Positions 62,489-64,000 of a DNA stretch of 64,000 bases are shown here, one piece after another; within the stretch, counting starts at the first letter, position 1; every line of letters begins with the position of its first letter. The DNA is taken from assembly GCA_945861275.1 (NCBI GenBank), contig CAMATZ010000001.1, positions 62,001-126,000 on the forward strand, read 5' to 3'. The DNA comes from Bordetella parapertussis (GTDB lineage: Bacteria > Pseudomonadota > Gammaproteobacteria > Burkholderiales > SG8-41). The translations under genes were made by a program, and so were the position numbers. Under the pieces are notes generated by a model. That model made no database searches, was not told the origin of the DNA, and saw nothing but the letters and a program-made list of their open reading frames with translations.

Positions 62489-62616
62489 GGGGTCAGGTCT
62501 AGTAAAGAAGCAATTTCCATGCTCCGCTACAGGAGATTGCAGATCACTTCGGGCTGCACTTTATGACGGTCGGGTTGTGCGTAATGGACGCGTGCTACTT
62601 AGCTAGACTTGACCCC
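62489..62616. mobile_element. Small element with 14-bp terminal inverted repeats
   Basis: GGGGTCAGGTCTAG (62489-62502) and CTAGACTTGACCCC (62603-62616) are inverted with one mismatch. Inside, the plus strand reads LQEIADHFGLHFMTVGLCVM, a RAYT-like helix-turn-helix tail, so this is a deletion derivative of a transposase-linked element. Confidence 0.72.
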
Positions 62617-62642
62617 ATTCACTCCATTCACTCTGGTTCAAG

Positions 62643-62676
62643 GTAGGGCGGGTTAGCGCAGCGTAACCCGCCCTAC
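62643..62676. repeat. Palindrome GTAGGGCGGGTTA...TAACCCGCCCTAC
   Basis: 13-bp perfect arms with an 8-nt loop, 21 bp beyond the stop of the response regulator-cyclase gene (minus strand). It may act as a terminator hairpin, though no T-run follows. Confidence 0.7.
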
Positions 62677-62697
62677 GTACACAGGCAGCCGGCCCGC

Positions 62698-63798
62698 TCA
62701 CGCTTTAAAAGCCAAGATGTTGAACGCCGGCACCGGCAGCGCGATCCCTTTCAGCGTGAGCGCACCCAGCGGCTCGACCTGGGTCGCATCTTCAATCCGC
62801 GCCAGGGTCTTTTGGTTGGTGAGTATCTGTCCGCCTTTCGCTTCGCTGCATAGCCGCGATGCGAGATTGGTCACGCTGCCGATGCACGCGTAATCCCATC
62901 GTCCCTCGAAGCCGATCGCGCCGAGCGTGGCATAGCCCTGTGCAATCCCGATGCCAAGATCGAGGTCGTGGCCGGCCTTCGTCCACGCTGTGCGCAGCGG
63001 CTGGAAATTCTCCTGCATTGCGAGCGCCATTTTCACCGCGTTCACCGTCGGATGGTCGAGCTTGACCGGGTCATTGAAAAAGATCATCAGGCTATCGCCG
63101 GCGAAGCGCTCCAGCGTGCCTTCATGGGCGATGATAAGCTGCCCCATCGCGCGGTGGAACTGACCAAGCACCGCCATGACCTCTTCCGGCTCAGCATTGT
63201 CGGTGAAGGCGGTAAATCCGCGCAGGTCGAGGAACACCACCACCACTTCGCGGCGGTGCGTTTTTAACAGCGCTTCGCCGCCGCCGCTGACAATCGAGTC
63301 CGCGAGCTGCGGTGAAAAAAAACCTTTCAGCCGGCCCAGGCGGTCGAGTTGCGCGACCTGCTCCTGCACGCGCTCTTCGAGCTTTTTGTTCCATTCACGC
63401 ACTTCGTCACGCAGCCGTTTTTTCTCCAGGCTTGCCCCCACCCGCGCGCGCAGCAGCGTCGCATCAAAGGGCTTGGGCAGATAATCCTCGGCGCCAAGCT
63501 CGATGCAACGTACCACGCTCTCCACTTCGCCGACCGCGGAGATCATGATCACCGGGAGATGGCGCAGCTCGGCATCGGCTTTGAGATGCTCGAGCACCTG
63601 GTAGCCGTTCAGCTCAGGCATCATGATGTCGAGCAGCACCAGGTCGAATGTTTTTGAATGCATGAGTTCCAGCGCCTGACGGCCGTCGTTGGCGGTGGTG
63701 AGGTTGGTATAACCTTCGCGCTGGAGCCGGCGCGTGAGCGTATAGCGATTGTTCTCGTTATCGTCGACCACCAGCAGTGCTGCGTCAGCCGGTTTCAC
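62698..63798 (-). CDS. Response regulator fused to a class III nucleotide cyclase
   Basis: 366 residues. Receiver domain 1-~125: LLVVDDNENN with acidic pocket, phospho-acceptor Asp in LVLLDIMMPELNGY near residue 57, Ser/Thr in VIMISAV and Lys in YLPKPFDA. A coiled-coil linker (LRDEVREWNKKLEERVQEQV) leads to a cyclase catalytic domain: VVVFLDLRGFTAFTD (metal Asp), GDSLMIFFNDP (second metal Asp) and CIGSVTNLASRLCSEA. It should make cAMP or cGMP under phosphorelay control. It starts at GTG 63798, overlapping the stop of the upstream gene (GTGA), so it is translationally coupled. Confidence 0.92.
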   Translation of the reverse strand: MKPADAALLVVDDNENNRYTLTRRLQREGYTNLTTANDGRQALELMHSKTFDLVLLDIMMPELNGYQVLEHLKADAELRHLPVIMISAVGEVESVVRCIELGAEDYLPKPFDATLLRARVGASLEKKRLRDEVREWNKKLEERVQEQVAQLDRLGRLKGFFSPQLADSIVSGGGEALLKTHRREVVVVFLDLRGFTAFTDNAEPEEVMAVLGQFHRAMGQLIIAHEGTLERFAGDSLMIFFNDPVKLDHPTVNAVKMALAMQENFQPLRTAWTKAGHDLDLGIGIAQGYATLGAIGFEGRWDYACIGSVTNLASRLCSEAKGGQILTNQKTLARIEDATQVEPLGALTLKGIALPVPAFNILAFKA

Positions 63799-64000
63799 GA
63801 GGCCCGCTCCGCTGGCATTTGCATCTGAATTTTACCGAACACGCGCAGCGGCATCTGCGGCCTGATATCGAAGTTGTCGCAACCCGCAGTCATGGCTTTC
63901 TCCCTGGTGCCGTTCATCGCGCTGGCCGCCGGCTCACCGTTATGTTCGAGCGGCGTGGCGCCGCGGCTCATGCGGAATTGCCGGCAGCCGGTGTGTGCTT
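63795..64000 (-). CDS. 3' end of a signalling gene, receiver-domain-like (partial)
   Basis: About 68 codons are visible, entering from beyond the right edge and ending in the TGA at 63797-63795. The reading MNGTREKAMTAGCDNFDIRP resembles the end of response-regulator receiver domains (usually ...GDREKALAAGCDDFDTKP), where the conserved Lys appears replaced by Arg. Likely a hybrid kinase or response regulator partner of the cyclase gene with which it overlaps. Identity is tentative because only the tail is present. Confidence 0.6.
   Translation of the reverse strand, partial: AHTGCRQFRMSRGATPLEHNGEPAASAMNGTREKAMTAGCDNFDIRPQMPLRVFGKIQMQMPAERAS

Overview
The window is high-GC proteobacterial chromosome, most likely a betaproteobacterium of the Burkholderiales type. 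Evidence: nine intact Bug-type (tripartite tricarboxylate transporter, TTT) periplasmic receptors, a hallmark expansion of that group; a glnE / yhdP / nitrilase / tldD core block; many MmgE/PrpD, acyl-CoA dehydrogenase, amidohydrolase and hydantoinase-type catabolic genes; and very many short palindromic repeats. There are no rRNA, tRNA or CRISPR loci that I can see.

Layout. 1-9428 is core: the 5' part of ilvE, glnE, yhdP, a carbon-nitrogen hydrolase and tldD. 9462-18327 is catabolic: MmgE/PrpD, two cupins, two acyl-CoA dehydrogenases, a 2-hydroxyacid dehydrogenase, a Bug receptor and a jelly-roll domain protein. 18353-21009 is an integron-like gene-cassette array on the minus strand: three lower-GC genes, two clear attC sites plus a weaker third, and no integrase. 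21418-30706 holds two converging catabolic clusters for N-carbamoyl or amide compounds (an unknown protein, an M20 carbamoylase-type hydrolase and a Bug receptor, facing an N-carbamoyl-D-amino-acid hydrolase, a cytosine-deaminase-like amidohydrolase, MmgE/PrpD, an MFS transporter and an M20 peptidase). 31066-37471 has a dienoyl-CoA-reductase-like flavoenzyme, an alpha/beta hydrolase and three Bug receptors. 37832-40192 is a class II aldolase plus mtnA (methylthioribose or deoxyribose salvage). 40518-50882 has an HpcH/HpaI aldolase, two Bug receptors, an M32 carboxypeptidase, a small lipoprotein, two carboxymuconolactone-decarboxylase-like proteins, an MFS transporter, a hydroxyacid dehydrogenase and a J-domain protein. 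50956-54774 is a fused HyuA-HyuB hydantoinase/5-oxoprolinase. 54775-62690 is remnant-rich (pieces of an IS91-type transposase, RAYT transposases, a tyrosine integrase, a Bug gene and a Gfo/Idh gene) around Bug receptors, thiD-tenA and a lipoprotein hydrolase. 62698-64000 is a response regulator-cyclase and the 3' end of an upstream signalling gene.

The unifying theme is small solute uptake and hydrolysis, with orphan Bug receptors beside hydrolytic enzymes, on a chromosome heavily reshaped by small repeats. Repeats lie in frame inside three genes, supply the stop codon or C-terminus of three others, and a roughly 80-bp block carrying a sigma70-like promoter recurs in front of three Bug genes and one exported hydrolase. 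The cassette array, the recurring promoter block and the repeat-remodelled genes are the most unusual content.
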